From an uncultured Clostridia bacterium (GTDB lineage: Bacteria > Bacillota > Clostridia > TANB77 > SIG350): 38,334 nt of DNA. Made by a program: the position numbers and the translations under genes. Of this stretch, positions 1 to 9,250 are shown in pieces (the first letter of the stretch is position 1; each line of letters starts with the position of its first letter). Below the pieces are notes generated by a model. That model was not told the origin of the DNA. It was given only the letters and a program-made list of their open reading frames with translations, and searched no databases. The stretch is taken from positions 1-38,334 of the forward strand of contig CALYAQ010000027.1 of NCBI GenBank assembly GCA_944393615.1. Reading direction: 5' to 3'.

Positions 1-117
1 CGCTATTGCTTCTTTTCACGCTCCATTACTAGTTTACGCTTTGCAAGTCGCTATCGAGTTCGCGACAAATACGCCTCTTGGGACTTCCACCCTAGATTTA
101 TGACATGCCCGTCATAC
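1..117 (-). mobile_element. Group IIC intron, 5' end (domain I), cut by window edge
   Basis: On the minus strand the sequence starts GTATG at 117, forms a short hairpin GAC-GGGCAT-GTC, then reads CTAGGGTGGAAGTCCC. This has the layout of the 5' end of group IIC introns: GUGYG, a short stem around GGCAU, then AGGGUGAGAGUCCC as in the Oceanobacillus intron. The stem pairs differ from that intron but still pair. It lies two bases beyond the T-run of the leuS terminator, which is where IIC introns prefer to insert. The rest, including any reverse transcriptase, lies outside the window. GTATG rather than GTGYG is slightly off consensus. The family assignment is from memory of the consensus, not from a search. 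Confidence 0.68.
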
Positions 118-121
118 AGAA

Positions 122-153
122 AAAACAACATAGGTTCATCCCTACGTTGTTTT
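122..153 (-). terminator. Terminator of the leuS operon
   Basis: AAAACAAC (122-129) pairs with GTTGTTTT (146-153). After one A-C mismatch, TAGG (131-134) pairs with CCTA (141-144). On the minus strand the hairpin is followed by a T-run, immediately downstream of the leuS stop. It is also the apparent target of the group IIC intron. Confidence 0.8.
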
Positions 154-154
154 C

Positions 155-2581
155 TTATTTTACTACTATATTATATATTTTTCCTTTTACATATATTTCC
201 TTTACAACTGTTTTATCTTGTAATAACTTTTGAATAGCTTCACTATTTTTAACCGCTTCTTTTACATCATTCTCACTAGCTTCTTTTTCAACCTTTATAA
301 CCTCTTTTACCTTCCCATTTATTTGAACTGGTATTTCCATCTCATCTTCTACAACTTTATTTTTGTCAAATTGAGGCCATTTAGAATATGCTATTTGACT
401 TTCTAAACCTAAGTTTTCCCATATTTCTTCGGTTATATGTGGAGCAATAGGATTTAATAGTATTAAAAATGTTTCAAATTCTCTTTTAGTTATTCTATTT
501 ATTTTATAGAATTCATTACTTAAACTCATAAGTGTGGCAATAGCAGTATTAAACTTCATTTTTTCTATGTCATCAGTTACCTTTTGTATTGCCTTGTGCA
601 TATTCTTTTCCATTTCAGGGGAATACACATTTAAATCAGTTACAAATTCTTGCATTTTCCATACTCTTTCTAAAAATTTGTAACAACCTTTTACCCCTTG
701 CATTGACCAAGGTGTAGCTTGGTCAAATGCCCCAATAAACATTTCATACATTCTTAACGTATCTGCTCCATATTCATTAATAATATCATCAGGGTTTATT
801 ACATTACCTCTTGATTTAGACATCTTTTCACTATTTTCTCCTAATATCATTCCTTGTGAAGTACGTTTTTGATATGGTTCTTTTGTATTAACAACTCCAA
901 TGTCATATAGGAATTTGTGCCAAAACCTCGAATATAGTAAATGCAGTGTGGTATGCTCCATACCACCATTATACCAATCAATTGGTAACCAATATTGTAG
1001 TTTTTCTTTTGCTGCCAAAAAGTCATCATTATGTGGATCAATGTATCTTAAGAAATACCATGAAGAACCTGCCCATTGTGGCATTGTGTCTGTTTCTCTT
1101 CTAGCATGGCCACCACATTTTGGGCATGTTGTATTTATCCATTCTTCCATTTTAGATAATGGAGATTCTCCATTGTCTGTTGGTTCATAGTTTTCTACTT
1201 CAGGCAATGTAAGTGGTAAATCTTTCTCGTTTAATGCAACCCAACCACATTTCTCGCAGTGTACTAGTGGTATAGGCTCTCCCCAATATCTCTGTCTTGA
1301 AAATACCCAATCTCTCAATTTGAAGTTTACCTTTTTACTTCCAATACCTTTTTGTTCTACATATTCAATCATTTTTTTAATTGCATCTTTTACTTGCATT
1401 CCTGTTAAGAACCCTGAATTAATCATAACTCCAGAATTAACATCTGTATATGCTGATTTTGTTATATCACACTGTTGATTATTTTCAGGTTTAATAACTT
1501 GTATAATTGGTAAATTAAATTTAGTAGCAAAATCCCAATCTCTATCGTCATGTGCAGGAACAGCCATAATTGCACCAGTTCCATAGCTCATTAAAACATA
1601 ATCTGATATCCATATTGGAATTTCATTATTAGTTATAGGGTTAATGGCAGTTAAACCTTTTAGTTCTACCCCTGTTTTGTCTTTTACTAATTCTGTTCTT
1701 TCAAACTCCGATTTTCTACTTGTTTGAGTTTGGTATTCTTTTACTTGGATTATATTTTCTATTTTATCTTGATATTTCTCTATTAATGGGTGTTCTGGAG
1801 ATAATACCATGTATGTAGCACCAAACAAAGTGTCTGGTCTTGTTGTATATACAATAACATCTTCATTAATCGGCGATATCTTAAACTTAACTTCTGCACC
1901 TTCTGAACGACCTATCCAATTTTTTTGCTGAATTTTTACTTTTTCAATATAGTCCAAATCGTCCAAATCATCTATCAATCTTTGAGCATACTCTGTTATT
2001 TTTAACATCCATTGACTTTTTACTTTTTGTACAACTTCACTTCCACATCTTTCACACACACCATTTACAACCTCTTCATTTGCAAGTCCAACCTTACAAC
2101 TTGTGCAAAAATTAATAGGCATTTCTTTTTTATATGCTAATCCCTTTTCAAAAAGTTTTAAAAATATCCATTGTGTCCATTTATAGTAAGCTGGGTCTGT
2201 TGTGTTTATTTCTCTTGTCCAATCAAAAGAAAAGCCCAACATTTTTAGTTGTCTTTTAAAATTTGCAACATTATCTCTTGTTACATCCTTTGGTGGTATT
2301 TTATTTTTTATAGCATAGTTTTCTGTAGGTAATCCAAAGGCATCCCAGCCCATTGGAAATAGAACATTATATCCTTCTAATCTTTTCTTTCTACACACAA
2401 TATCTAGTGCTGTATAGCTTCTTGGATGTCCCACATGTAACCCCTGTCCTGACGGATAAGGAAATTCTACCAAACCGTAAAATTTCTTTTTGTTAAAGTC
2501 ATCAGTTGCCTTAAATGTATTATCTTTATCCCATTTATCTTGCCATTTCTTTTCTATACTTTTATAATCATATTCTTTCAT
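155..2581 (-). CDS. leuS: Leucyl-tRNA synthetase
   Basis: Class I aminoacyl-tRNA synthetase that charges tRNA-Leu in the cytoplasm. At 808 residues it has normal bacterial LeuRS length. The HIGH signature appears as HVGH at residues 49-52 after PYPSGQGL, and KMSKS lies near residue 585 in [10 protein letters not shown]. Cysteine pairs near residues 158-177 (CTSC/CERC) and in the middle (CEKC, CPKC) look like zinc knuckles. The editing domain lies between, with [12 protein letters not shown] and the [15 protein letters not shown] segment. It is the last gene of a five-gene minus-strand run, 16 bases after rsfS, and is followed by a terminator. No T-box leader is present directly upstream. Confidence 0.98.
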   Translation of the reverse strand: MKEYDYKSIEKKWQDKWDKDNTFKATDDFNKKKFYGLVEFPYPSGQGLHVGHPRSYTALDIVCRKKRLEGYNVLFPMGWDAFGLPTENYAIKNKIPPKDVTRDNVANFKRQLKMLGFSFDWTREINTTDPAYYKWTQWIFLKLFEKGLAYKKEMPINFCTSCKVGLANEEVVNGVCERCGSEVVQKVKSQWMLKITEYAQRLIDDLDDLDYIEKVKIQQKNWIGRSEGAEVKFKISPINEDVIVYTTRPDTLFGATYMVLSPEHPLIEKYQDKIENIIQVKEYQTQTSRKSEFERTELVKDKTGVELKGLTAINPITNNEIPIWISDYVLMSYGTGAIMAVPAHDDRDWDFATKFNLPIIQVIKPENNQQCDITKSAYTDVNSGVMINSGFLTGMQVKDAIKKMIEYVEQKGIGSKKVNFKLRDWVFSRQRYWGEPIPLVHCEKCGWVALNEKDLPLTLPEVENYEPTDNGESPLSKMEEWINTTCPKCGGHARRETDTMPQWAGSSWYFLRYIDPHNDDFLAAKEKLQYWLPIDWYNGGMEHTTLHLLYSRFWHKFLYDIGVVNTKEPYQKRTSQGMILGENSEKMSKSRGNVINPDDIINEYGADTLRMYEMFIGAFDQATPWSMQGVKGCYKFLERVWKMQEFVTDLNVYSPEMEKNMHKAIQKVTDDIEKMKFNTAIATLMSLSNEFYKINRITKREFETFLILLNPIAPHITEEIWENLGLESQIAYSKWPQFDKNKVVEDEMEIPVQINGKVKEVIKVEKEASENDVKEAVKNSEAIQKLLQDKTVVKEIYVKGKIYNIVVK

Positions 2582-2597
2582 AATTCACACCTCTATT

Positions 2598-2924
2598 TTA
2601 TTCTAACATTTTTGATACATTTTCCCACAGCTCTTCGAGGTTATATGTTTCTCTTTCGTGTGGGTGAAATATATGAACTATTATATCAGAATAATCCATT
2701 AAAATCCACCTTCCTTCACCATATCCCTCTATACGCTTTGGATAAATACCTTCTTTTTTTAATTCTTCTTCTACATTATCTGCCAAAGCTTTAACATGTG
2801 TGTTAGATGTTCCACTAACAATTATAAATTTATCTGCTAATATTGTTTTTTCTTTAACATCTATCACTTTTACATCAAACCCTTTTTTATCTTCTAAAAT
2901 CTTAATAATTTTATCTTCTAACAT
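2598..2924 (-). CDS. rsfS: Ribosomal silencing factor RsfS
   Basis: 108-residue RsfS/Iojap-family protein. The family binds large-subunit protein uL14 and blocks subunit joining when nutrients are scarce. Family features are visible: LADKFIIVSGTSNTHVKALAD near residues 28-48, then GYGEGRWILMDYSDIIVHIFHP near 68-89. Length matches the family. The order LCP - rsfS - leuS is common in Firmicutes, where nadD and yqeK often precede it; those two are not present here. The gene is spaced 16-20 bases from its neighbours, so one transcript is likely. Confidence 0.96.
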   Translation of the reverse strand: MLEDKIIKILEDKKGFDVKVIDVKEKTILADKFIIVSGTSNTHVKALADNVEEELKKEGIYPKRIEGYGEGRWILMDYSDIIVHIFHPHERETYNLEELWENVSKMLE

Positions 2925-2944
2925 TTTTTCCTCCTAAATATTTT

Positions 2945-3892
2945 TTATTCTGTTACTTGATTAGTAGCATTATCTTTGAACATTTCCTCTATCATTTGTT
3001 TAGTTTTGTTTTTATCTAAAATATAGAATGATACATTATCTATTGTTCTTCCTTCTCCTGGCAACGTATTCATTGTTACGTTTTCCATTTTAAATGTTGC
3101 AATATCTTCTAAATAATATAGTATTAAATCTAGTGTTATATCTGTTTTTACATCTTTTAATAATATCCCTGCTATACTAGGCAATTTTATTATATTACTT
3201 GGTTTTAAACATTCTGATATAAATGCTTTAATAAATAGCTGTTGTGTTTGTATTCTTTGTATATCTCCTCCAGGATACCCTGAGCCATCATTATTTTTTC
3301 TAAAACGTACAAAACCTTCAGCTTGTTCTCCGTCTAACTTTTGTATACCTTTTTTAATGTGTATATGCAAATCTTGTACAGGGTCATCATAGTTCATGTT
3401 TATAGGGTTATCTACAGTTACTCCGCCAATAGCATCAACAACCTTCCATAAAGCTTTATGGTCAAATACTAAATACTTATCTATTTGTACATCTAATAAT
3501 GTTTCCACCTTATCTATAATTTTATCTATATGTTTCTTTTGATATACCGCATTTATTTTATAATATGATGTATTTGGTGCATTCAACCCATTATATTTTG
3601 TATCTCTAGGTATTGAAAGTAGCGATACTTTTCCTGTACTAGGGTTATATCGTGCTAACATTATAAAGTCTGATAAGTTTTGGTTCATTCCTAATATTAG
3701 TACATTTATACTTTCTTTTGGTTGTATTTCTTCTTCATTAGGATTATTATTAGGTATATTAATATCTGTTCTTCCTGTATGAGCCATATAAGCAAACCCT
3801 AAAGCTGCACTACTTCCCAATGCAAAAATTATTACAGTAATTGTTACTAATATTATTAATAAAAACCTACCTATTCTTTTTAATATCTCCAT
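2945..3892 (-). CDS. LytR-CpsA-Psr (LCP) family protein
   Basis: 315 residues. There is one N-terminal membrane helix (about 9-32), then an extracellular LCP domain with the family blocks NVLILGMN, MLARYNPSTGKVSLLSIPRDT and GGDIQRIQTQQLFIKA. LCP enzymes transfer undecaprenyl-linked glycopolymers such as teichoic acids or capsule to peptidoglycan at the outer membrane face. Conserved arginines of the pyrophosphate-lipid pocket are present (IPRDT, VRFRKN, RIQTQQ). It sits between cvpA-like and rsfS genes with 20-base gaps. The glycopolymer it handles cannot be told from sequence. Confidence 0.92.
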   Translation of the reverse strand: MEILKRIGRFLLIILVTITVIIFALGSSAALGFAYMAHTGRTDINIPNNNPNEEEIQPKESINVLILGMNQNLSDFIMLARYNPSTGKVSLLSIPRDTKYNGLNAPNTSYYKINAVYQKKHIDKIIDKVETLLDVQIDKYLVFDHKALWKVVDAIGGVTVDNPINMNYDDPVQDLHIHIKKGIQKLDGEQAEGFVRFRKNNDGSGYPGGDIQRIQTQQLFIKAFISECLKPSNIIKLPSIAGILLKDVKTDITLDLILYYLEDIATFKMENVTMNTLPGEGRTIDNVSFYILDKNKTKQMIEEMFKDNATNQVTE

Positions 3893-3912
3893 TAATTATT
3901 CCTTCTTTCTCC

Positions 3913-4560
3913 TTATGTTTCACTATCAATTTGTGGTTGCAAATTGCTTTTAAATAGTACTTTTACTATTATATTATTATTATATATTTCTTTTGATAGA
4001 TAAGATTGTTCTATCATACCAGTTAAACCTTTTGCATATCCTCCCATGGCTGCAAAATATATTATAGCAAAAGCTATTAATACCAAACAGCCAGCTTTTA
4101 CTAGTCCTAAAGCTCCACCTAACATTCCATTAGCCACATCTAATATTGGTAATGAGGCTATTTGGTTTAATATATTTTTTATTATAATGATTATAAGTGT
4201 ATAAATTATAAACAACGCACCTAATGTAAGCATATTAGTTATAAAGTTTGTAATTGTTAGAGCTATATCATTTGTTCCTTGACTTACAATTACAGATGCT
4301 CCTGTCATATTATCAAAAATCGTTGTAAATGGCATTTCTTGATTTCCTTCATTACTGTTTATTACACCGTCAACATAGCTATATATAGCTTGGTCAATAC
4401 CTATTACAGGTACTATAACATTTGCAATTGGTTTATATGTTACTAGTGCAAGTACTATTGCTAGTATACCACCAATTAGTCCAAAAATACCATCAATGAA
4501 CCCTCTTTTATATCCTATTATAATTCCTAATACAAGTATTACTAATACAATAATATCCAT
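3913..4560 (-). CDS. CvpA family membrane protein
   Basis: 215 residues. The N-terminus MDIIVLVILVLGIIIGYKRG followed by an FGLIGG segment is the CvpA (colicin V production) family signature. Four or so hydrophobic segments are visible (about 1-18, 24-52, 100-130, 140-172). The family is a multi-spanning inner-membrane protein of unclear role, linked elsewhere to envelope stress and peptidoglycan. A loop of about 45 residues between helices 2 and 3 is probably exposed. It sits between the DUF5711 and LCP genes with 18-20 base gaps, so an envelope role fits, but that is inference. Confidence 0.85.
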   Translation of the reverse strand: MDIIVLVILVLGIIIGYKRGFIDGIFGLIGGILAIVLALVTYKPIANVIVPVIGIDQAIYSYVDGVINSNEGNQEMPFTTIFDNMTGASVIVSQGTNDIALTITNFITNMLTLGALFIIYTLIIIIIKNILNQIASLPILDVANGMLGGALGLVKAGCLVLIAFAIIYFAAMGGYAKGLTGMIEQSYLSKEIYNNNIIVKVLFKSNLQPQIDSET

Positions 4561-4578
4561 TTTTTACCTCCAAACCAT

Positions 4579-5742
4579 TTATATATATATTATTTCAATT
4601 TTATTTCTATACACTAGTGCTGCCATTTTTCCATTATTGTATATTATAATATCTTTTATATCACTATTCGATATATATTTCTTTATCGGTCTTCCACTAA
4701 CTGTTATAAAATAAATCTCTTGTCCTATATTGGCGGCAATTATATTATTTTTTAATGTAATTTGCTTTATTGTTCCATCAACAGTATATCTTCCAACCTC
4801 TTTATTATCTCTATCTACAATAACTACATCTGTACTTGTGCTAAAAATTGTACTCTTCGTTTTTTCTGTTCTTACAATATATTCTCCTAAACTAATATCA
4901 ACATTTATAATATTACTATCCATTAAATCTAATATATCTTTTTTCTCTCCTGCTATATTTACCTGCTTAACCATAGTATCAGTCAAATAAACAACGGTAT
5001 CATTTGTAGCAAATTCTATATCTGAAATAATTCTATTAGTTTCTTTTCCTGTATTTATTGTTTCTGATGTTTCAGTAATTTTATCAATTTGGATAAATTT
5101 TATTCCACTTGATACCTTTATACCTGAAGTATCAACTTCAACAATCGCCATATTTTTATTGTTAGGCGAAATAGCTACATGAGATGCATACGTTGTAGAT
5201 AAAAATGTAGTAAACATATCTTCTCCTGTTGGATAATACACGGTTATAACACTTCTATATCCACTTTTATTCATAGTTACAGCTACATATCCATTTTTAT
5301 TTACTGTCAAACCTGTAATAGTACCACCAACAGATTTTTCATAAACTAAATCTTTACCATTAAATAAATACACTGTACTAGAACCCTTTTGTGCAATTAT
5401 TAAATATTTACCTTCTGTAGCATATATTGGATTAGTTGCATTTACTGTATTTTTGAATTCCTCTTGTTCTGATGTATATCCTGTTAATAGGTTTTGCTTT
5501 AATATTGCAAAATATTCATCATATCCAACAATTGCATTCATACTATTTTGGTCTATATTAATCATAGGAACACTTTGATTTGTATTCGATTTTATTGTTA
5601 TTAAGTTGTTAACAGTTTGCCTAAAGTGGTAATTAAATTGATATAGACAAAATATTATTATTGATAAAACAACTATTGCTATTACTATAATTAATTTTAC
5701 ATTTATTTTTCTTTTATTATTAATCTTTTGTGTATTTCCCAT
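4579..5742 (-). CDS. DUF5711-like membrane-anchored beta-propeller protein
   Basis: 387 residues. The N-terminus is short and basic, then there is a membrane helix at about 17-37. The rest is a long extracytoplasmic region with repeated blade-like segments (NPIYATEGKYLIIAQKGS, HVAISPNNKNMAIVEVD and similar) that resemble a WD/PQQ-type propeller. It resembles the clostridial DUF5711 family, whose function is unknown to me. It is the first gene of the operon leading to leuS. The start follows a good site, GAGGTGGAAAATG, and an extended -10 promoter lies about 25 bases upstream. Confidence 0.75.
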   Translation of the reverse strand: MGNTQKINNKRKINVKLIIVIAIVVLSIIIFCLYQFNYHFRQTVNNLITIKSNTNQSVPMINIDQNSMNAIVGYDEYFAILKQNLLTGYTSEQEEFKNTVNATNPIYATEGKYLIIAQKGSSTVYLFNGKDLVYEKSVGGTITGLTVNKNGYVAVTMNKSGYRSVITVYYPTGEDMFTTFLSTTYASHVAISPNNKNMAIVEVDTSGIKVSSGIKFIQIDKITETSETINTGKETNRIISDIEFATNDTVVYLTDTMVKQVNIAGEKKDILDLMDSNIINVDISLGEYIVRTEKTKSTIFSTSTDVVIVDRDNKEVGRYTVDGTIKQITLKNNIIAANIGQEIYFITVSGRPIKKYISNSDIKDIIIYNNGKMAALVYRNKIEIIYI

Positions 5743-5764
5743 TTTCCACCTCTAAATTGCTTAA

Positions 5765-5773
5765 ATTATATCA
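5765..5773 (-). promoter_or_regulatory. Extended -10 promoter of the DUF5711-cvpA-LCP-rsfS-leuS operon
   Basis: On the minus strand TGATATAAT gives a TG extension plus a perfect -10 box, 23 bases before the DUF5711 start codon. No good -35 box is visible 17 bases upstream, as expected for extended -10 promoters. Confidence 0.5.
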
Positions 5774-5805
5774 TGACATAAGAAAAAAGGGAATAGAAAA
5801 AAGAT

Positions 5806-5837
5806 AAAATCTTAAATTTAGATAAATTTAAGATTTT
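5806..5837 (-). terminator. Terminator of the Ig-repeat surface protein gene
   Basis: Perfect inverted repeat AAAATCTTAAATTT / AAATTTAAGATTTT with a 4-base loop, eight bases downstream of the stop codon at 5845. The stem is almost all A-T, ending in a T-run on the minus strand. Confidence 0.75.
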
Positions 5838-5844
5838 AAAGAAA

Positions 5845-7692
5845 TTAGTTTCCTATTACTATTGTAGAACCATTCATATATGCTGGGCAAGTAGATTTTA
5901 GACACACTACTGGACGAAGACCGCACTTGGCCCAGTTATAGGTGCCATACCCGTTTTGGGTACCGTCATTACCGACGACACACACACCAGTCGCATAATT
6001 CGCAGAATTCACATAACCAGAAGACGGAGAGGCCAACCAGTAAAAGACACCTGTTACGTATAGTGTCCCACTAAAATCTCCTGGGTCATTATATCCTATT
6101 GCATTTGCTGTTATAGTTAAACTAGTTCCTGTCTTCGCTTTATAACTCTCTACTAACATTTCCATCGTTGGTGCTCCTATTACATCTTGTATATATGTTT
6201 CTAATTCATTTCCTGTCTTATATGTTGCATTCCATACTGTTGTATCTAACAATTGTATTGTTGCTTTATAATTATTATTTGTTGTCGTTACTTTATCAAA
6301 TTCTGCTGATAACCCAAACCACTTTTTCGCATTACTTATTATTCCACTTGCATTATCTCCTGAATATAGTGATAATGTTGTCCCACCCGTTTGCGTACTT
6401 GGTACAATGTAATAGTACATTTGCCCATCTACCTCTTGATGATATAACAACTGCCATGTTGTAAAACCATTTGCACTATATCCTGTTACTGTTGTTCCAT
6501 AATTACTTGTCGTTAAATTTAGGTCTGCTAATGTTGTCGCCTCTATTGTGACATCTTTACTAACTGATATATTACTATTATTTACATTATCCATACACGT
6601 TCCGCCTGATATTGCTATTGTTTGCGTACCTACACTTGCATTCGTTACTACTATTGTATATTCTCTGTCATTTACTTTTGTAAATTCTCCTTTTGTTCCA
6701 TTTGTTACTGTTATATCCTCTGCTGTAAACCCTGTTACATTTTCATTAAATTGTATTGTATATATTATCGTACTTAGATTTGTTGGTCTTGTCTTATTAC
6801 TTGTAATTGTTGCACTTGGTGCTACTCTATCTATTGTTATTGATACTGTATTTGATGCACTATTATTATTTCCTGCTTCATCTGTACATGCTCCTGCTAC
6901 TATGTTTACCGTTTGTGTATCATTTTGACTTGCACTTGTTGTAACTGTTAATATATAATTTGATCCACTTCCACTTAATGTTTCTTTAGTTCCATTTATT
7001 ATCGTTATATCTTCTATTGTAAAGTCAATTACTGGTTCACTAAATGTTATCGTATATGTTATTGTACTTGCATTTGTTGGACTTTGAGTGTCACTTGTTA
7101 TTCTTACTGTTGGGCTTTGACTATCCACTACTATATTTCCACCTTGTGTTACTTTTATTGTATTACTTACTACTGTTCCTTCTTCATTTATTAACCTTAC
7201 CATTATTCCACTTTCGTCAGTTACAGTTACAGCTTGGTTATATGTGTTCCATGTTGTTCCATTATCTATTGTATATTGCAATGTATACCCATTACTTGTT
7301 AATTCTGTTTGTACTGTTAACACGCTATTTTCATACGTTATTGTTGCATATTCTTCTAATGGTATTTCCATTATTTCATATAGCCATATCTCTATACCTT
7401 GTGCTGTTGTTAACTTTAATACATTATTATCAAATGTTCCATGTTCTTCGATTATTGGTATTATTTCTTCCATAGTTATTTTATATATTCCTTGATTTAC
7501 ATTACTTAACCTTTGTGTTTGTATTTTTGTTTGGACATCTTCTATTATTACTTTTTTGTTATAGTCATTTACTGTACTATTTGTATTATCAAATATGTTA
7601 TTATTCATTGTTGACAATATTATTGTTCCTGTTAATATTACAAGCACCACTATTGTTATTACTAACGCCACTAAACTAATTCCTTTTTTCAT
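5845..7692 (-). CDS. Pilin-like, Ig-repeat surface protein with C-terminal lectin-like variable domain
   Basis: 615 residues. The N-terminus MKKGISLVALVITIVVLVIL is a short basic leader plus a hydrophobic helix, like type IV pilin or pseudopilin proteins but without the classical G/FTLIE site. Two bacterial Ig-like repeats follow (about 193-290 and 291-385), each starting near ATITS/VRITSDT and ending in TVSITID-type strands. The C-terminal about 220 residues end in FYWLASPSS (from residue 550) and GLRPVVCL (near 591-598). This resembles the DUF6273/C-type-lectin domain of clostridial retroelement-diversified proteins. It is probably surface-exposed. It stands alone between ftsZ and the leuS operon, with its own terminator. 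RBS is AGAGGTAGATACAATG. Confidence 0.7.
   Translation of the reverse strand: MKKGISLVALVITIVVLVILTGTIILSTMNNNIFDNTNSTVNDYNKKVIIEDVQTKIQTQRLSNVNQGIYKITMEEIIPIIEEHGTFDNNVLKLTTAQGIEIWLYEIMEIPLEEYATITYENSVLTVQTELTSNGYTLQYTIDNGTTWNTYNQAVTVTDESGIMVRLINEEGTVVSNTIKVTQGGNIVVDSQSPTVRITSDTQSPTNASTITYTITFSEPVIDFTIEDITIINGTKETLSGSGSNYILTVTTSASQNDTQTVNIVAGACTDEAGNNNSASNTVSITIDRVAPSATITSNKTRPTNLSTIIYTIQFNENVTGFTAEDITVTNGTKGEFTKVNDREYTIVVTNASVGTQTIAISGGTCMDNVNNSNISVSKDVTIEATTLADLNLTTSNYGTTVTGYSANGFTTWQLLYHQEVDGQMYYYIVPSTQTGGTTLSLYSGDNASGIISNAKKWFGLSAEFDKVTTTNNNYKATIQLLDTTVWNATYKTGNELETYIQDVIGAPTMEMLVESYKAKTGTSLTITANAIGYNDPGDFSGTLYVTGVFYWLASPSSGYVNSANYATGVCVVGNDGTQNGYGTYNWAKCGLRPVVCLKSTCPAYMNGSTIVIGN
5905..6045 (-). 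other. Candidate diversity-generating-retroelement variable region
   Basis: This stretch, encoding about residues 550-597 of the surface protein, is clearly richer in G+C and has different codon use from the AT-rich rest of the gene. Its product runs YWLASPSSGYVNSANYAT and on to CGLRPVVCL. YWLAS...RPVVSL-type segments with many Asn/Tyr/Ser/Gly positions are typical of retroelement-mutated C-type-lectin folds. No template repeat or reverse transcriptase is visible in this window, so this is inference from composition and family likeness. Confidence 0.45.
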
Positions 7693-7739
7693 TGTATCTA
7701 CCTCTTTCTTGATTTTTTATTATTTTTTAGACAGCAAAA

Positions 7740-7777
7740 AACCAAGACAACATATTTTTATTTATGTTTTCTTGGTT
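7740..7777 (-). terminator. Hairpin terminator or attenuator before the surface protein gene
   Basis: AACCAAGACAAC (7740-7751) pairs with GTTTTCTTGGTT (7766-7777) with one mismatch. On the minus strand it runs into TTTTTT. It lies only 48 bases upstream of the surface-protein start and downstream of a mini-ORF, while ftsZ already has its own terminator at 7995-8026. An attenuator in the surface-protein leader is therefore as likely as a simple terminator. Confidence 0.6.
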
Positions 7778-7827
7778 ATACTTTTCTATATATATTTTAT
7801 TGCATACAACAATTAGGTTATTTTTTC

Positions 7828-7908
7828 TTAACCCTTCTTGGTAACTATATCCAATTGTGTGTGTGTGTGTGTGTGTAGAGCCTCAAGGCTTACAGCGTTT
7901 TTTTGCAT
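7828..7908 (-). CDS. 26-codon mini-ORF with His-Thr repeats
   Basis: Short reading frame starting MQKNAVSLEAL, then three His-Thr units encoded by the CA/GT repeat, ending DIVTKKG. An AAGGAG site lies about ten bases before the ATG, so translation is plausible. It lies between the ftsZ terminator and the hairpin that precedes the surface-protein gene, so it could be a leader peptide. A change in dinucleotide number would shift its frame. I know no function for it; it may not be a real protein. Confidence 0.35.
   Translation of the reverse strand: MQKNAVSLEALHTHTHTQLDIVTKKG
7857..7876. repeat. (GT)10 microsatellite
   Basis: Ten perfect GT units on the plus strand, inside the mini-ORF. Tracts like this are prone to slippage. 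Nothing similar occurs elsewhere in the window. Confidence 0.95.
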
Positions 7909-7994
7909 TTTTCTTTTCTCCTTTTTCTTTTATATTCTAACGTATTTTATGCAACTTGTATGCATTACATTTGTTATACTTGTTGAATGTTAAA

Positions 7995-8026
7995 AATAGG
8001 CTTTAATATTGCTATTAAAACCTATT
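7995..8026 (-). terminator. ftsZ terminator
   Basis: AATAGG-c-TTTAAT (7995-8007) pairs with ATTAAA-a-CCTATT (8014-8026) with one internal mismatch, followed by a T-run on the minus strand. It lies ten bases after the ftsZ stop codon. Confidence 0.75.
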
Positions 8027-8035
8027 ATATATTAA

Positions 8036-9202
8036 TTATTGTCTTTTTAAGAAAGAAGGTATATCTACTTTTTCCGGATTAGATGAATATGTTGATTGTT
8101 GTTGCATATTATTTGGTCTTCTTTCTGCAAATTTATTTAATATTGTGTTTTGTCTCATTCCTGCATAAGTATCAGTTTCAAATCCTGTTGCAACAATAGT
8201 TATAACCATTTCATCTCCAAGATTTTCATCTATTACAGCACCAAAAATTATATTAGCCTCTTGGTCAACACATTTTTGAATTAATGCTGCTGCTGTATCA
8301 ACTTCGTATAATGTCATATCTGGTCCACCAGTAATATTTAATAACACTCTTCTTGCACCTTGTATTGAAGTATCTAGTAAAGGACTTTCAATTGCTTGTT
8401 TTGCAGCTTCTTCAGCTCTATTTTCTCCATTAGCCCTACCAATACCCATGTGAGCTATTCCTGATTCTGACATTATTGTTTTAACATCCGCAAAATCTAA
8501 GTTTATCAAACCTGTAATTGCTATTAAATCTGAAATACCTTGAACACCTTGTTTTAATACTTCATCAGCTTTAGCAAATGCTTGTGTTATTGATGCATTT
8601 CTATCAACTATATCTAACAATTTACTATTAGGTATAACTACTAAAGTATCAACACTTTGTTTTAAATTTTCCAATCCTCTTTCTGCAGAACGCATTCTTT
8701 GTGGTCCTTCAAAAGCAAATGGTTTTGTTACAACACCTACAGTTAATATTCCCATTTCTTTAGCAATCTGTGCTATTACAGGTGCAGCACCAGTTCCTGT
8801 TCCACCACCCATACCAGCAGTTACAAACACCATATCTGAACCCTTTAACATTTCCGCAATTTCTTCTCTTGATTCTTCTGCAGCTTGTGAACCTATATCA
8901 GGATTTGCACCTGCTCCTAAACCTTTAGTTAATTTTTCACCAATTTGTATTTTTTGAGAAGCTTTTGATAAATTCATAGCTTGTCTATCTGTATTTACAG
9001 TTATAAATTCAACACCTCTTAAATTTTCTAATACCATTCTGTTTATAGCGTTTCCACCACCGCCACCAACACCTATTACTTTTATTTTTGCAACTCCTTC
9101 TCCTATACTTTGTTCTTGATTATAGTTATTGTCTTGGTTGCCTCCGTTATAATTGTTGTTGTCATAGTTATTGTTATTGTAATTGTTAAATCCTTCGTTC
9201 AT
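8036..9202 (-). CDS. ftsZ: Cell division protein FtsZ
   Basis: 388-residue tubulin-like GTPase that forms the cytokinetic ring. The GTP-binding signature GGGTGTG is at 132-138, with [12 protein letters not shown] near 44-54. The T7 loop [11 protein letters not shown] and the C-terminal conserved peptide DIPSFLKRQ, which docks FtsA, are intact. Residues 1-31 are unusual: an Asn-, Tyr- and Gly-rich tail in place of the usual short N-terminus. The next in-frame Met is inside the GTPase fold, and the ATG is preceded by AAAGGGGG, so this start is well supported. It follows ftsA by 48 bases and ends at its own terminator. Confidence 0.98.
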   Translation of the reverse strand: MNEGFNNYNNNNYDNNNYNGGNQDNNYNQEQSIGEGVAKIKVIGVGGGGGNAINRMVLENLRGVEFITVNTDRQAMNLSKASQKIQIGEKLTKGLGAGANPDIGSQAAEESREEIAEMLKGSDMVFVTAGMGGGTGTGAAPVIAQIAKEMGILTVGVVTKPFAFEGPQRMRSAERGLENLKQSVDTLVVIPNSKLLDIVDRNASITQAFAKADEVLKQGVQGISDLIAITGLINLDFADVKTIMSESGIAHMGIGRANGENRAEEAAKQAIESPLLDTSIQGARRVLLNITGGPDMTLYEVDTAAALIQKCVDQEANIIFGAVIDENLGDEMVITIVATGFETDTYAGMRQNTILNKFAERRPNNMQQQSTYSSNPEKVDIPSFLKRQ

Positions 9203-9250
9203 TTTAAAATTCCCCCTTTAATTTTTTTGATTATAAATATTGTTATATAT

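Noticed and set aside
6168-7816. Long plus-strand ORFs opposite the Ig-repeat gene
   Set aside because: Leu/Tyr-rich antisense shadows without starts or motifs; the minus-strand gene is clearly coding.
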